Notes under the pieces: model-generated
The model's database searches: none
What the model was told of the DNA's origin: nothing
What the model saw: the letters and a program-made list of their open reading frames with translations, nothing else
Source: Kaistia defluvii
GTDB lineage: Bacteria; Pseudomonadota; Alphaproteobacteria; Rhizobiales; Kaistiaceae
Length of the DNA stretch: 64,000 nt
NCBI RefSeq assembly: GCF_040548815.1
Contig: NZ_JBEPSM010000001.1
Location: 248,001 to 312,000, forward strand
Direction: 5' to 3'
Position numbers and translations under genes: made by a program
Shown here: positions 10,946-18,838 of the stretch, in pieces
How the letters are laid out: each line of letters starts with the position of its first letter
Position numbering within the stretch: the first letter of the stretch is position 1

Positions 10946-11731
10946 ATGGAGCAGGCCTCCCAACTTTCGGCACCGATGCTGTTCGTGTTGTTCACCGCCT
11001 TCGGACTGACGTTCTATCTGGCGGGAAGGCTCGCTCTCTATTTCCTGTCGAAGCATGCCAGCCGCGACATTCTTTCGATCCCGCAATCCGCCTTTCTCGG
11101 CACGATCGCGACCGCCTGGGCGCTATCGCTCGGCTTCATCGCCGCCGATATCTGGGCCGTGAATTCCAGGGCGGACCAGGCGGCGAGCATGGAGCGCTCG
11201 TCGATCATCCGCCTGCTGCGCAGCGCCGAGCCGGATATTCTCAATTCGCCCAAGCTGAACGATGGCATCCTCGCCTATCGCAAGCAGGTGGCGATGCGCG
11301 AATGGCTGGAGGGCAAGAACGTCCTGCCCGACGAGCAGGTTGAGAAGGCTTTGCACGATCTGCGCGGCGAGATCGCGGATCTGGCGCGCGGCAATGCGCC
11401 GAGCTTGCTGATTTCGCAGGCGATCCACGACCTCAGCAATCTGCAGGACGCCCGCAACATGCGCCTCGCGGTCGGCAACACCTCGATCGACTACTACAAA
11501 TGGTACCTGGTGATGTTCCTGACGCTCCTGACGGCGATCACCATCGCGGCGACCCATGCCGACCGGAAGCTCGCCGGCAGGCGGGCGCTGGCGATCTACG
11601 CGATCACTGCCTCGGTGAGCCTGTGGATCCTGGCCATTCACGCCAACCCCTATGACGGACTGGAAGAACTTCACCCGTCGCTGCTGTTCACCAACCAGAA
11701 GCACGCCGACATCGCGCTCGACGGCAATTAG
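10946..11731 (+). CDS. DUF4239-type membrane protein inserted in the GTA cluster
   Basis: A 261-residue membrane protein with two N-terminal hydrophobic segments (about residues 11-33 and 49-68) and two C-terminal ones (about residues 190-206 and 216-233), around a soluble helical region. This is the DUF4239 layout and matches the gene at 7033 in length and topology. RBS GGGGAA lies at 10934-10939. It is not a known GTA component and separates terminase from portal. Its stop overlaps the stop of the convergent diguanylate cyclase by 4 nt. Function unknown. Confidence 0.7.
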   Translation: MEQASQLSAPMLFVLFTAFGLTFYLAGRLALYFLSKHASRDILSIPQSAFLGTIATAWALSLGFIAADIWAVNSRADQAASMERSSIIRLLRSAEPDILNSPKLNDGILAYRKQVAMREWLEGKNVLPDEQVEKALHDLRGEIADLARGNAPSLLISQAIHDLSNLQDARNMRLAVGNTSIDYYKWYLVMFLTLLTAITIAATHADRKLAGRRALAIYAITASVSLWILAIHANPYDGLEELHPSLLFTNQKHADIALDGN

Positions 11732-12912
11732 CCAGCGGAACCGCGGAAGGCCGTGTCGGCTCTGGCAAGGGGCGGGCGTTCGGCCTGCGGCTGCGCGATG
11801 ACGACCCTGTCGCGTCCACCCCGCTTGGCGTCGTAGAGCGCGCGGTCGGCTTCCGCCAGGACGCGATCGGCATGGGCGGCATGTGGTCCCGTGCCGGCGA
11901 TGCCGGCGCTGGCGGTGCAGGTCAAATCGGCTTCCGCCCGCACCAGGGCGACGAAGCGGCGGCGGACTTCGTCGGCATGCCGGGCGGCCGTTTCGAGGGT
12001 CGTGTCGCGCAGGATCAGGGCAAACTCCTCGCCGCCGATCCGGGCGGCCAGGGCCGAGGCGGGAAGGTTGTCCTTCAGCGCCGTCGCGAACAGGACGATG
12101 ACGCGATCTCCCATCGCATGGCCATGGGAATCGTTGATGGATTTGAACTCGTCGATATCGAACAGGACCGCGACGCTTGCCGGCGCCAGGCCACCTTGCT
12201 GCGCGTCGAACAGGGCGCGCCGGTTCATCAGCCCCGTCAGCGGGTCGGTCAGCGCTTCGCGCCGATGCGCCTGCGCCGTGCGGATCTGGCTCAGCGCCAT
12301 GGTCAACGCGCCGAGCGCGGGGATCGAGCCGATCACCAGCATGATGGACAGGTCCTGCGCCCAGTTCTGCGGCCGTCCGGCGACGACGATGCCGTCCCTT
12401 GCCAGGACCAGCACCGCGCGGGGCAGGAAGGACACACCGACTAGAAAATAGAGCGAGGCGATGGTGAGGGTCGTCATCGGCGCCTGGGCGCGCGCCAGCC
12501 AGAACTGGTGCGAGGTCAGAAAGAGCAGAACCGCCGTGCTCAGGAAGCTGACGGCATAGGCGATCCCGCTATAGCCGGGCATCAGCGGCGCCAGCGTCAG
12601 CACCACCGGGATCAGGCTCGCCACGGCGATCCGCCGCCACGGCGAGCTGCCGAGCCGGAATTGCGCGGCGCTGCCATAGAGGTTGGCCGTGCCGGACATC
12701 AGCAGCGTCAGGGCCATCGCCAGCAGCCAGACAGAAGGTTGAAGCCTGTCCAGAACCGACAGGCCGACGCTGACCGCGATCAGCAGCGCGCCGGTGGCGC
12801 AGGTGAGCAGAAAGCCGTCCCGTCGCGACGTCTTCCAGGCGGCGAGCAGGATGACCGATAGAAAGGCCGTGGAAAATCCGATGGCGACGAGGAGCGAGGC
12901 GAAGTCGAGCAC
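11728..12912 (-). CDS. membrane-bound diguanylate cyclase (GGDEF) inserted in the GTA cluster
   Basis: A 394-residue inner-membrane enzyme expected to make cyclic di-GMP from two GTP. An N-terminal region of about 210 residues has six or so hydrophobic segments, followed by a GGDEF domain with LFDIDEFKSIND metal and GTP residues and the signature GGEEF at about residues 293-297. The inhibitory RxxD site that normally sits just upstream is absent (PASA at that position), so product inhibition is probably lost. I choose the GTG at 12912 because AGAGGA lies 7-8 nt upstream and the protein then begins at the first membrane helix. The frame is open to 13026 with no comparable ribosome site. It lies antisense to the GTA genes, between terminase and portal. 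Confidence 0.88.
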   Translation of the reverse strand: MLDFASLLVAIGFSTAFLSVILLAAWKTSRRDGFLLTCATGALLIAVSVGLSVLDRLQPSVWLLAMALTLLMSGTANLYGSAAQFRLGSSPWRRIAVASLIPVVLTLAPLMPGYSGIAYAVSFLSTAVLLFLTSHQFWLARAQAPMTTLTIASLYFLVGVSFLPRAVLVLARDGIVVAGRPQNWAQDLSIMLVIGSIPALGALTMALSQIRTAQAHRREALTDPLTGLMNRRALFDAQQGGLAPASVAVLFDIDEFKSINDSHGHAMGDRVIVLFATALKDNLPASALAARIGGEEFALILRDTTLETAARHADEVRRRFVALVRAEADLTCTASAGIAGTGPHAAHADRVLAEADRALYDAKRGGRDRVVIAQPQAERPPLARADTAFRGSAG

Positions 12913-13185
12913 CGAATAGTCCTCTTGCGTCCGGAATTGTGCCCGGACCGGCATATCCGTCGGGATGGCGGGGCAGGCGCGCACGCAAATCCGTGCCGGC
13001 CCTCCTTCCGAAAGTACTGCGTCCATAGTTCATTTGGCAGACGAGAACGCAAGAGCCCCCGGCTGCGACGGCAAATGGTTGTGCCCGCGGGCGTGGCAAA
13101 ATTAAGGTTGTGGACCGGGGCCTTGGCTCGCCCGCTTGCCTACGCCGGAGAGCGGCGCGCAAAAGCGATTTCGATCGGAGACTCC

Positions 13186-14397
13186 ATGAAGCCGAACCTC
13201 TTTAACCGCCTGTTCGGCGGCCGCGTCGCCGTGCCCGAAGCGAAGGCCTCGCGCACCGGGCCGCTGATCGCGTTGCAAGGGCAGGGGCGGCCCGTCTGGA
13301 CCGCGCGCGATCTCGCCAGCCTTGCCCGCGAAGGCTACATGAAGAACGCCATCGTCTATCGCGCCGTGACGATGATCGCGGAAGCCGCCGCTTCGGTGCC
13401 GTGGCTGGCTTATGAGGGCGAGGCCGAGCGGCCGGATCACCCGCTGCTGGCGCTGCTTGCCCGGCCGAACGGCCGCCAGTCCGGCACCGCCTGGCTGGAG
13501 GCGCTCTATGGCAACCTCCTGGTTTCCGGCAACGCCTATGTCGAGCTGGTGCAACTGGGCGGCGATCCGGCCGAACTGCATGCGCTGCGGCCCGACCGCA
13601 TGAAGGTCGTGCCGGGCCCGGACGGCTGGCCGGAGGCCTACGAATATTCCGTCGCCGGGCGGACGGTGCGCTTTCCCGTCGAGGATGGCGCATCGCCGGT
13701 CCTGCATCTGCGTCTCTATCATCCGCTCGACGATCACTATGGCTTCGCGCCGCTGGAAGCGGCCGCCATCGCGCTCGACCTGCACAATGCCGCCGGTGCC
13801 TGGAACAAGGCGCTGCTCGACAATGCGGCGCGCCCTTCCGGCGCGCTGGTCTATCGCGGCGAGGGCGGCGCCAATCTTTCGCAGGACCAGTTCGAGCGGC
13901 TGAAGCGCGAGCTCGAGGCGAATTATACCGGCGCGGTGAATGCCGGGCGGCCGCTGCTGCTCGAAGGCGGGCTCGACTGGACCTCGATGGCGCTGACGCC
14001 GCACGACATGGATTTCATCGAGGCGAAGAACGGCGCGGCGCGCGAGATCGCGCTCGCCTTCGGCGTGCCGCCCATGCTGCTTGGCATTCCCGGCGACAAC
14101 ACCTTCGCCAATTATGCCGAGGCCAACCGCGTGTTCTGGCGGCAGACGGTCCTGCCGCTGGTCGGCCGTACCGCCGACGCGCTCACCACCTGGCTCGGGC
14201 CGCATTATCCCGGTGCGATCCGGCTCGGTTTCGACGCCGACGCGGTTGAGGCGCTGTCGGTCGAGCGGGCGGCACTCTGGAGCCGGATCACCGCCGCCGA
14301 TTTCCTGACCCGCGACGAGAAGCGCCAGGCGGTGGGCTATGGCGCGACCGGTTCGGGGCCTGTGAATGGAGAAGGAGACGAGGGGTGGACGACTTGA
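13186..14397 (+). CDS. GTA portal protein, HK97 family, g3
   Basis: A 403-residue portal that forms the dodecameric DNA channel at one capsid vertex. Family blocks are visible: AIVYRAVTMIAEAAASVPW near the N terminus, ALYGNLLVSGNAYVE, HPLDDHYGFAPLEAA and the C-terminal GVPPMLLGIPGDNTFANYAEA. The start is fixed by GGAG at 13177-13180. Length is normal for the family. It ends 13 nt inside the next gene, so translation is probably coupled. The 273 nt upstream separate it from the divergent diguanylate cyclase and must hold its own promoter if g3-g5 are expressed. Confidence 0.93.
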   Translation: MKPNLFNRLFGGRVAVPEAKASRTGPLIALQGQGRPVWTARDLASLAREGYMKNAIVYRAVTMIAEAAASVPWLAYEGEAERPDHPLLALLARPNGRQSGTAWLEALYGNLLVSGNAYVELVQLGGDPAELHALRPDRMKVVPGPDGWPEAYEYSVAGRTVRFPVEDGASPVLHLRLYHPLDDHYGFAPLEAAAIALDLHNAAGAWNKALLDNAARPSGALVYRGEGGANLSQDQFERLKRELEANYTGAVNAGRPLLLEGGLDWTSMALTPHDMDFIEAKNGAAREIALAFGVPPMLLGIPGDNTFANYAEANRVFWRQTVLPLVGRTADALTTWLGPHYPGAIRLGFDADAVEALSVERAALWSRITAADFLTRDEKRQAVGYGATGSGPVNGEGDEGWTT

Positions 14398-14573
14398 CCC
14401 GCGTCTTTGCCAGCCGGGGCGACCTGGCGCATCTGGCGCTGTTTCTCTGGGCCTCCGGCGCCAGCGCCTTGCTGGTCTGGGCCCTGCGCGAGCTGGCCAG
14501 CTCAAACCGCCGGTTCAACGACTTCGTGGCCGAGATCGCCCGGCTGAATCGGTTTTTCAACGACCGGCGCTAA
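14385..14573 (+). CDS. small GTA membrane protein, g3.5-like
   Basis: A 62-residue protein starting at GTG, with GAAGGAG about 8-10 nt upstream. One hydrophobic segment (about residues 17-34) is followed by a charged C-terminal tail with repeated Arg, Asn and Phe. It overlaps the portal by 13 nt and sits where RcGTA-type clusters carry a small orf (g3.5) between portal and prohead protease. Function unknown; membrane anchoring is inferred from the hydrophobic stretch. Confidence 0.7.
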   Translation: MDDLTRVFASRGDLAHLALFLWASGASALLVWALRELASSNRRFNDFVAEIARLNRFFNDRR

Positions 14574-14679
14574 GGGATTCTGAGCGCGAGGGTTTTCTCC
14601 GCTGCCTGCGGGTGAGGGCTCGACGTGTGCGAGTAAAGATGGCCCAGATGCTACCTGCATCCGGCCATACACCCACCGG

Positions 14680-14797
14680 CGTCATCCTCGCGAAAGCGAG
14701 GATCCATGCAGCCGCAGTCATTGGCCCTGCAGGCTCGGACCCGAGCGAACCTCCCAAGGCTTGGGGGGAATGGATCCTCGCCTGCGCGAGGATGACG
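14680..14797. repeat. type A palindromic repeat, copy 3
   Basis: Arms 14680-14707 and 14770-14797 are reverse complements apart from the hairpin loops (CGTCATCCTCGCGAAAGCGA and mirror). The interior contains the shared GCGAACCTCCC core. It occupies the gap 14574-14914, whose remainder I cannot assign. Confidence 0.85.
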
Positions 14798-14914
14798 GCG
14801 AGCATGGGACAGGCACAACGCGCCGATCGAACGGCGAGTAAGGGGCAGGCGTCGAGCGCCGCTGGTACGGCGAGCGCGGGGGCGGCCCGGAGTCCAAATT
14901 GGAGGAAGTGAAGC

Positions 14915-15019
14915 ATGACCCAGATGCTGAACCGCATCCTGCAACGCCTTGCACCCGACCACCGCAAGGTGTTCCGCGATTTCGCCGGCGCGCTGGAGAG
15001 GCTTCTGGCGCGGAGCTAG
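14915..15019 (+). CDS. micro-ORF of 34 residues between portal and prohead protease
   Basis: ATG at 14915 with a good ribosome site (GGAGGAAG at 14901-14908) opens a 34-codon frame ending TAG at 15017-15019. The product reads MTQMLNRILQRLAPDHRKVF followed by an amphipathic segment rich in Leu and Arg. It lies between two type A repeats in the GTA head module. No homologue is known to me. The strong ribosome site and the position in an otherwise repeat-filled gap are the only support. Confidence 0.45.
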   Translation: MTQMLNRILQRLAPDHRKVFRDFAGALERLLARS

Positions 15020-15166
15020 CGCGCCAACTGGTCCGGAGCGGCTCTACCGCCGCCGCGCAACGCTCAACCTCAACATCCTGAGGAGGCCCGAAGGGCCGTC
15101 TCGAAGGACGCAACGAGGGCGTGCAGCTCGATGAAGTTTGGTCGAGGCCGCCCATCCCATCTCCGG

Positions 15167-15280
15167 CGTCATCCTCGCGGAGGCGAGGATCCAGGCAGCC
15201 GGGTTCGTTGGCGTCTGGAAAGACGTCTCGACGCCCGAGGCTCCGGCTGAATGGATCCTGGGTCGCCGCCCGGGATAACG
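15167..15280. repeat. type A palindromic repeat, copy 4 (diverged)
   Basis: The left arm (from 15167) is of the CGTCATCCTCGC..GCGAGGATCCA type. The right arm (15251-15280) is of the ATGGATCCTGGG..CCCGGGATAACG type, so the two arms come from different subtypes and carry a GATAACG variant. It fills the middle of the gap 15020-15369, which otherwise shows nothing. Confidence 0.75.
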
Positions 15281-15369
15281 GCGAGCGTGAAATCAACCTC
15301 GACGCCATTCACTCCAACCCTTTGATCCGACTCCCCCTTCCACGCGGACCTTTCCGCGAAGGAGACCGC

Positions 15370-15915
15370 ATGACCCTTTCTTCCGCGCCTGCGCTCGAGA
15401 CCAAATTCGCAGCCGCCGACCTTTCCGGTATCGACGGCGAGGGCGTCTTTTCCGGCTATGCCAGCCTGTTCGGCACCGCCGACCTCTCGGGCGATCTCGT
15501 GCTGCCCGGCGCGTTCAAACGCTCGATCGCCGCCCGCGGCGCTGCCGGCATCCGCATGCTCTACCAGCACGATCCGGCCGAGCCGATCGGCGTCTGGATG
15601 GAGATCCGCGAGGATCCGCGCGGCCTGTTCGTGCGCGGTCGGCTGATGGCAGACGTGGCGCGGGGGCGCGAAGTGGCGAGCCTGATGCGGGCCGGCGCGC
15701 TCGACGGGCTCTCGATCGGCTTCAAGACCGTCAAGGCGCGCGCCGACCGGTCGGCAGGCATCCGCAAGCTTATCGAGATCGACCTCTGGGAGATCTCGGT
15801 CGTGACCTTCCCGATGCAGCCCGACGCGCGCGTCTCGAGCGTCAAGACCACCGGCCTGGCCGCGCGGATGCGCCGGGCCGCCCGTTCCCTCCACCCGACA
15901 AGGACAAATCGATGA
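15370..15915 (+). CDS. GTA prohead protease, HK97 (S78) family, g4
   Basis: A 181-residue assembly protease that trims the capsid protein during maturation. The triad is readable as His67 (LYQHDPAEPIG), Ser115 (LDGLSIGFK) and Glu141 (LWEISVVTFP), close to the spacing in HK97. The ATG has AAGGAG upstream. It ends in an ATGA overlap with the capsid gene, the usual arrangement for coupled protease and capsid expression. Confidence 0.93.
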   Translation: MTLSSAPALETKFAAADLSGIDGEGVFSGYASLFGTADLSGDLVLPGAFKRSIAARGAAGIRMLYQHDPAEPIGVWMEIREDPRGLFVRGRLMADVARGREVASLMRAGALDGLSIGFKTVKARADRSAGIRKLIEIDLWEISVVTFPMQPDARVSSVKTTGLAARMRRAARSLHPTRTNR

Positions 15916-17141
15916 CCGAGATTTCCGGCTCTGCACCCGAGGCCAAGGCTGTCGAAAGCGGCGATGTTTCCGCCGCCTTCGACGACTTCATGCGCGCCTT
16001 CGAGGCGTTCAAGGACACCAATGACGAGCGACTCTCCGAGATCGAGACCAAGCTCACTGCTGACGTCGTCACCACCGACAAGCTCGACCGCATCAATAAG
16101 GCGCTGGACGAGCTGACGCTGAAGGGTCGCCGCCCGCCGCTTTCGGCAGAGCGTGGCGCGGCGCGGCCTTCCGAGCACAAGCAGGCCTTCGAGAGCTATG
16201 TGCGCGGCGGCGACGAGGACGGCTTTCGCAAACTGGAGCAGAAGGCACTTTCGGCCGGTTCGAATGCCGATGGCGGCTATCTCGTGCCGATCGAGACGGA
16301 GACCGAGATTGGAAAACGCCTCGCCGCCATCTCGCCGATCCGCGCCATCGCCGATGTCCGCCAGGTCTCGTCCGGCACCTATCGCAAGCCCTTCATGACC
16401 GCCGGCCCGGCGGTCGGCTGGGCCGGCGAGACCGACAGCCGCTCGCAGACCACGTCGCCCACCATCGCCGCGCTCGATTTCCCCGCGATGGAGCTCTACG
16501 CCATGCCGGCGGCGACCGCCGCGCTGCTCGACGATAGCGCCGTCAACATCGACGACTGGATCGCCGCCGAGGTGGAGAGCGCCTTCGCGGCGCAGGAAGG
16601 CACCGCCTTCGTTTCCGGCGACGGCACCAACAAGCCGAAGGGTTTTCTTTCCTACACCACGGCCGCGGAAGGCTCGTGGACCTGGGGCAAGCTTGGCTAT
16701 GTCGTGACGGGAGCGTCCGGCGCGCTCCCCTCCAGCAATCCCTCCGACGTGCTGGTAGACCTGATCTACACGCTGAAATCAGGCTATCGCGCCAATGCCC
16801 GCTTCGTGCTCAACCGCCGCACCCAGGCTTCCATCCGCAAGCTGAAGGATGCCGACGGCCATTATCTTTGGCAGCCGGCGGCGGTCGCGGGCGGCGAGGC
16901 GTCGCTGATGGGCTTCCCGGTGACGGAGGCCGAGGACATGCCCGACATCGCCGCCAATTCGCTGTCGCTCGCCTTCGGCGACTTCAAGCGTGGCTATCTC
17001 GTCGTCGACCGCCTCGGCGTTCGCGTGCTGCGCGATCCCTATTCCGCCAAGCCCTACGTCCTCTTCTACACCACCAAACGCGTCGGCGGCGGCGTTCAGG
17101 ACTTTGACGCGATCAAGCTGCTGAAGTTCGGCACGAGCTAG
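15912..17141 (+). CDS. GTA major capsid protein, HK97 family, g5
   Basis: A 409-residue HK97-fold capsid protein. Residues about 17-70 are charged and predicted coiled coil, as expected for the delta scaffolding domain removed by the g4 protease. The mature region should begin near the Gly-rich NADGGYLVPIE segment. Later blocks (FVSGDGTNKPKGFL, RFVLNRRTQASIRKLKD, MGFPVTEAEDMPD) are typical of GTA and HK97 capsids. It starts in an ATGA overlap with g4 and is followed at once by a type B repeat beginning 4 nt after the stop. Confidence 0.95.
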   Translation: MTEISGSAPEAKAVESGDVSAAFDDFMRAFEAFKDTNDERLSEIETKLTADVVTTDKLDRINKALDELTLKGRRPPLSAERGAARPSEHKQAFESYVRGGDEDGFRKLEQKALSAGSNADGGYLVPIETETEIGKRLAAISPIRAIADVRQVSSGTYRKPFMTAGPAVGWAGETDSRSQTTSPTIAALDFPAMELYAMPAATAALLDDSAVNIDDWIAAEVESAFAAQEGTAFVSGDGTNKPKGFLSYTTAAEGSWTWGKLGYVVTGASGALPSSNPSDVLVDLIYTLKSGYRANARFVLNRRTQASIRKLKDADGHYLWQPAAVAGGEASLMGFPVTEAEDMPDIAANSLSLAFGDFKRGYLVVDRLGVRVLRDPYSAKPYVLFYTTKRVGGGVQDFDAIKLLKFGTS

Positions 17142-17144
17142 GAA

Positions 17145-17249
17145 GCAAAGACCCTCACCCAACCCTCTCCCGCGCGGGAGAGGGCAAGGCTGGAGCTCTC
17201 CTTCTCCCTCTCCCGCGAGGCGGGAGAGGGCCGGGGTGAGGGTTCTTGC
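17145..17249. repeat. type B palindromic repeat
   Basis: A 105-bp element beginning GCAAAGACCCTCACCC and ending GGGTGAGGGTTCTTGC, so the ends are inverted repeats. Inside are two hairpins built on CCCTCTCCCGC and GCGGGAGAGGG. Because it starts 4 nt after the capsid stop it may also terminate or attenuate transcription between capsid and connector genes. The ends match those of the in-gene copy at 20573. Confidence 0.85.
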
Positions 17250-17283
17250 TTTCGACATGCCTCCATGTCGTCCACCCCTCCGC

Positions 17284-17396
17284 CGTCATCCTCGCGAAAG
17301 CGAGGATCCATGCAGCTGGGTTCAACGGGAAGCGAACCTCCCGATTCCCCGGCTGAATGAATCCCGGATCTTCGCTTCGCTGCGTCCGGGATGACG
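17284..17396. repeat. type A palindromic repeat, copy 5
   Basis: The left arm (17284-17311) has the CTCGCGAAAGCGAG loop and the right arm (17357-17396) a CCCGGATC..TCCGGGATGACG form, so it is a composite. The interior carries GCGAACCTCCC. Together with the type B element it fills the 373-nt gap 17142-17514 between capsid and connector genes. Confidence 0.82.
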
Positions 17397-17514
17397 GCGG
17401 AGGTGCGTGATAGCCGGCCCCGGTCCCCTCCCGCCGGGGCCGGCCCGGAGCGGCGCTTCGCCCTGGCGGGCGCCGCTCCTCCTCATCCAAAACACCTCAC
17501 CGCAAGGAGCCATC

Positions 17515-18084
17515 ATGACCGTGGCGCTGATTTCCGCGCCGGCGACCGAGCCTGTGTCGCTGGCCGATGTGAAGGCGCATCTGCGCGTCGACGGCACAGA
17601 GGAGGACAGCCTGCTGCAGGCGGCGATCCTGGCGGCGCGCACCCATGTCGAAAGCGAGACGCGGCGCAAGCTGATCGCGCAGGGCTGGCGCATCTATCTC
17701 GACGAGTGGCCGGCCGGCCGGGCGATCGAGCTTCCCCTCGCGCCGCTGATCTCCGTGGAAAGCATCACGCTTTACGACATCGTTGGCGCGGCGCAGGTCC
17801 TCGAGGCGGAGGCCTACCGCGTCGACGCCGCCCGCCTGCCGCCGCGCATCGTGGCGAAGCTTCGGCCGCAGGCGGCGCTCTACGACAACGGCATCGAGAT
17901 CGACGTCACCGTCGGTTATGGCGTCTCCAGCCTCGCCGTGCCCGCGGCGCTGCGCCAGGCGATCCTGATGCTGGTGGCGCATTGGTATGAACATCGCGGC
18001 GCCGTTGGCTTCGACCGAGCCGGCGACGTCGCGCCGCTCGGCTTCGAGGCGCTGGTCGCGCCCTATCGGGTGCGTTCGCTGTGA
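17515..18084 (+). CDS. GTA head-tail connector, g6-like
   Basis: A 189-residue adaptor expected to dock under the portal. The N-terminal SLADVKAHLRVDGTEEDSLL stretch and the helical ILAARTHVESETRRKL are the signature of the HK97 gp6-like connector family. The C-terminal half is rich in beta segments and ends PYRVRSL, a common terminus in the family. The ATG is set by CAAGGAG 7 nt upstream. It overlaps the next gene by a GTGA, indicating coupling. Confidence 0.88.
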   Translation: MTVALISAPATEPVSLADVKAHLRVDGTEEDSLLQAAILAARTHVESETRRKLIAQGWRIYLDEWPAGRAIELPLAPLISVESITLYDIVGAAQVLEAEAYRVDAARLPPRIVAKLRPQAALYDNGIEIDVTVGYGVSSLAVPAALRQAILMLVAHWYEHRGAVGFDRAGDVAPLGFEALVAPYRVRSL

Positions 18085-18410
18085 GCGGCTTTGATCCCGG
18101 CCAGCTTTCGAACCGCGTCGCGCTGGAGCGACCCGTCCGCACCGCCGATGGCAGCGGTGGCGCGACGGTCGATTGGGTAGAGGTCGCGACGCTCTGGGCG
18201 GCCATCGAGCCGGTCGCGGCCGGCGAGATTTTCGCCGCCGACCGGCTCGCGACCCGCGTCACGCACCGGATCACCATGCGCCACCGCACCGATGTCGAGG
18301 GCGGCATGCGGATCGTGCATCGCGGACGCGTGCTGCGCATAGAGGCCTGGCGCGATCCGGACGAAACGCGGCGCTTTCTCGTGCTCGAAGCGGTGGAGGA
18401 AAGGCCATGA
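18081..18410 (+). CDS. GTA head closure / head-tail adaptor protein, g7-like
   Basis: A 109-residue protein of the SPP1 gp16-like head-closure group. It starts at GTG in a GTGA overlap with the connector gene and ends in an ATGA overlap with the next gene. The family features are LSNRVALERPVRTADGSGG at the N terminus and the RIVHRGRVLRIEAWRDPDE segment. It should seal the portal and bridge to the tail. Confidence 0.88.
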   Translation: MSGFDPGQLSNRVALERPVRTADGSGGATVDWVEVATLWAAIEPVAAGEIFAADRLATRVTHRITMRHRTDVEGGMRIVHRGRVLRIEAWRDPDETRRFLVLEAVEERP

Positions 18411-18838
18411 ACGCACGCGCCCTCACGGGACAGGCGCTGGCCTCGGCCCTGCGCAAGGCTGTCGATCCCTCGGTCTCCGAGGCCTTGCAGCGCAATGCCG
18501 AAAGGCTGAGGCAGGCGCTGGAGGAGACGAATTCAGAAGGCACCGAACCTTCACCTCTCCCTGAGGGAGAGGTCGGCCCGCAGGGCCGGGTGAGGGTTTA
18601 CGGCCTTTCCGGAGAGGTCCCTAAACCCTCACCCGCCGCGCTCCGCGCGTCGACCTCTTCCTCAGGGAGAGGTGACGAAAGCACTCCTCCTTCAGGGAAC
18701 GTGTCTCATTCCAGCCATTCCCTCGACATCACCCTTTCCGGCGAAAACCTCTTCGCCCGCGAATTCGGAGCGCTTGGGGAGGCGGCGAAGCCGATAATTG
18801 CCCCGGCGCTAAACCGCCTAAGAAGGAGGTCGCGATGA
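18407..18838 (+). CDS. HK97 gp10-family tail protein interrupted in frame by a type B repeat
   Basis: A 143-codon frame coupled to its neighbours by ATGA overlaps at both ends, which fixes start and stop. The N-terminal 43 residues (from MNARALTGQALASALRKAVD) and the C-terminal 40 (LDITLSGENLFAREFGALGE and on) look like the two ends of a GTA tail-completion protein of the gp10 family. The middle, about residues 47-95, is rich in Pro, Ser and Gly and is the translation of an inserted palindromic repeat (18545-18680). The frame is kept throughout. Whether the product still folds is unknown. Confidence 0.8.
   Translation: MNARALTGQALASALRKAVDPSVSEALQRNAERLRQALEETNSEGTEPSPLPEGEVGPQGRVRVYGLSGEVPKPSPAALRASTSSSGRGDESTPPSGNVSHSSHSLDITLSGENLFAREFGALGEAAKPIIAPALNRLRRRSR
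18545..18680. repeat. type B palindromic repeat inside a GTA coding region
   Basis: A large imperfect palindrome centred near 18611. Outer hairpins around CTCTCCCTGAGGGAGAG (18555-18571) and a close mirror at 18654-18674 flank perfectly matching inner arms GGGTGAGGGTTTA (18588-18600) and TAAACCCTCACCC (18622-18634). It is translated as part of the gp10-family gene without a stop. Element borders are approximate. Confidence 0.82.

Noticed and set aside
12913-13026. Upstream extension of the diguanylate cyclase to an ATG at 13026
   Set aside because: No ribosome site there, while AGAGGA stands correctly before the GTG at 12912.
8909-17396. Repeats that might be read as a CRISPR array
   Set aside because: The type A units are palindromic, 100-120 bp and irregularly spaced with genes between; no short regular direct repeats and no cas gene.
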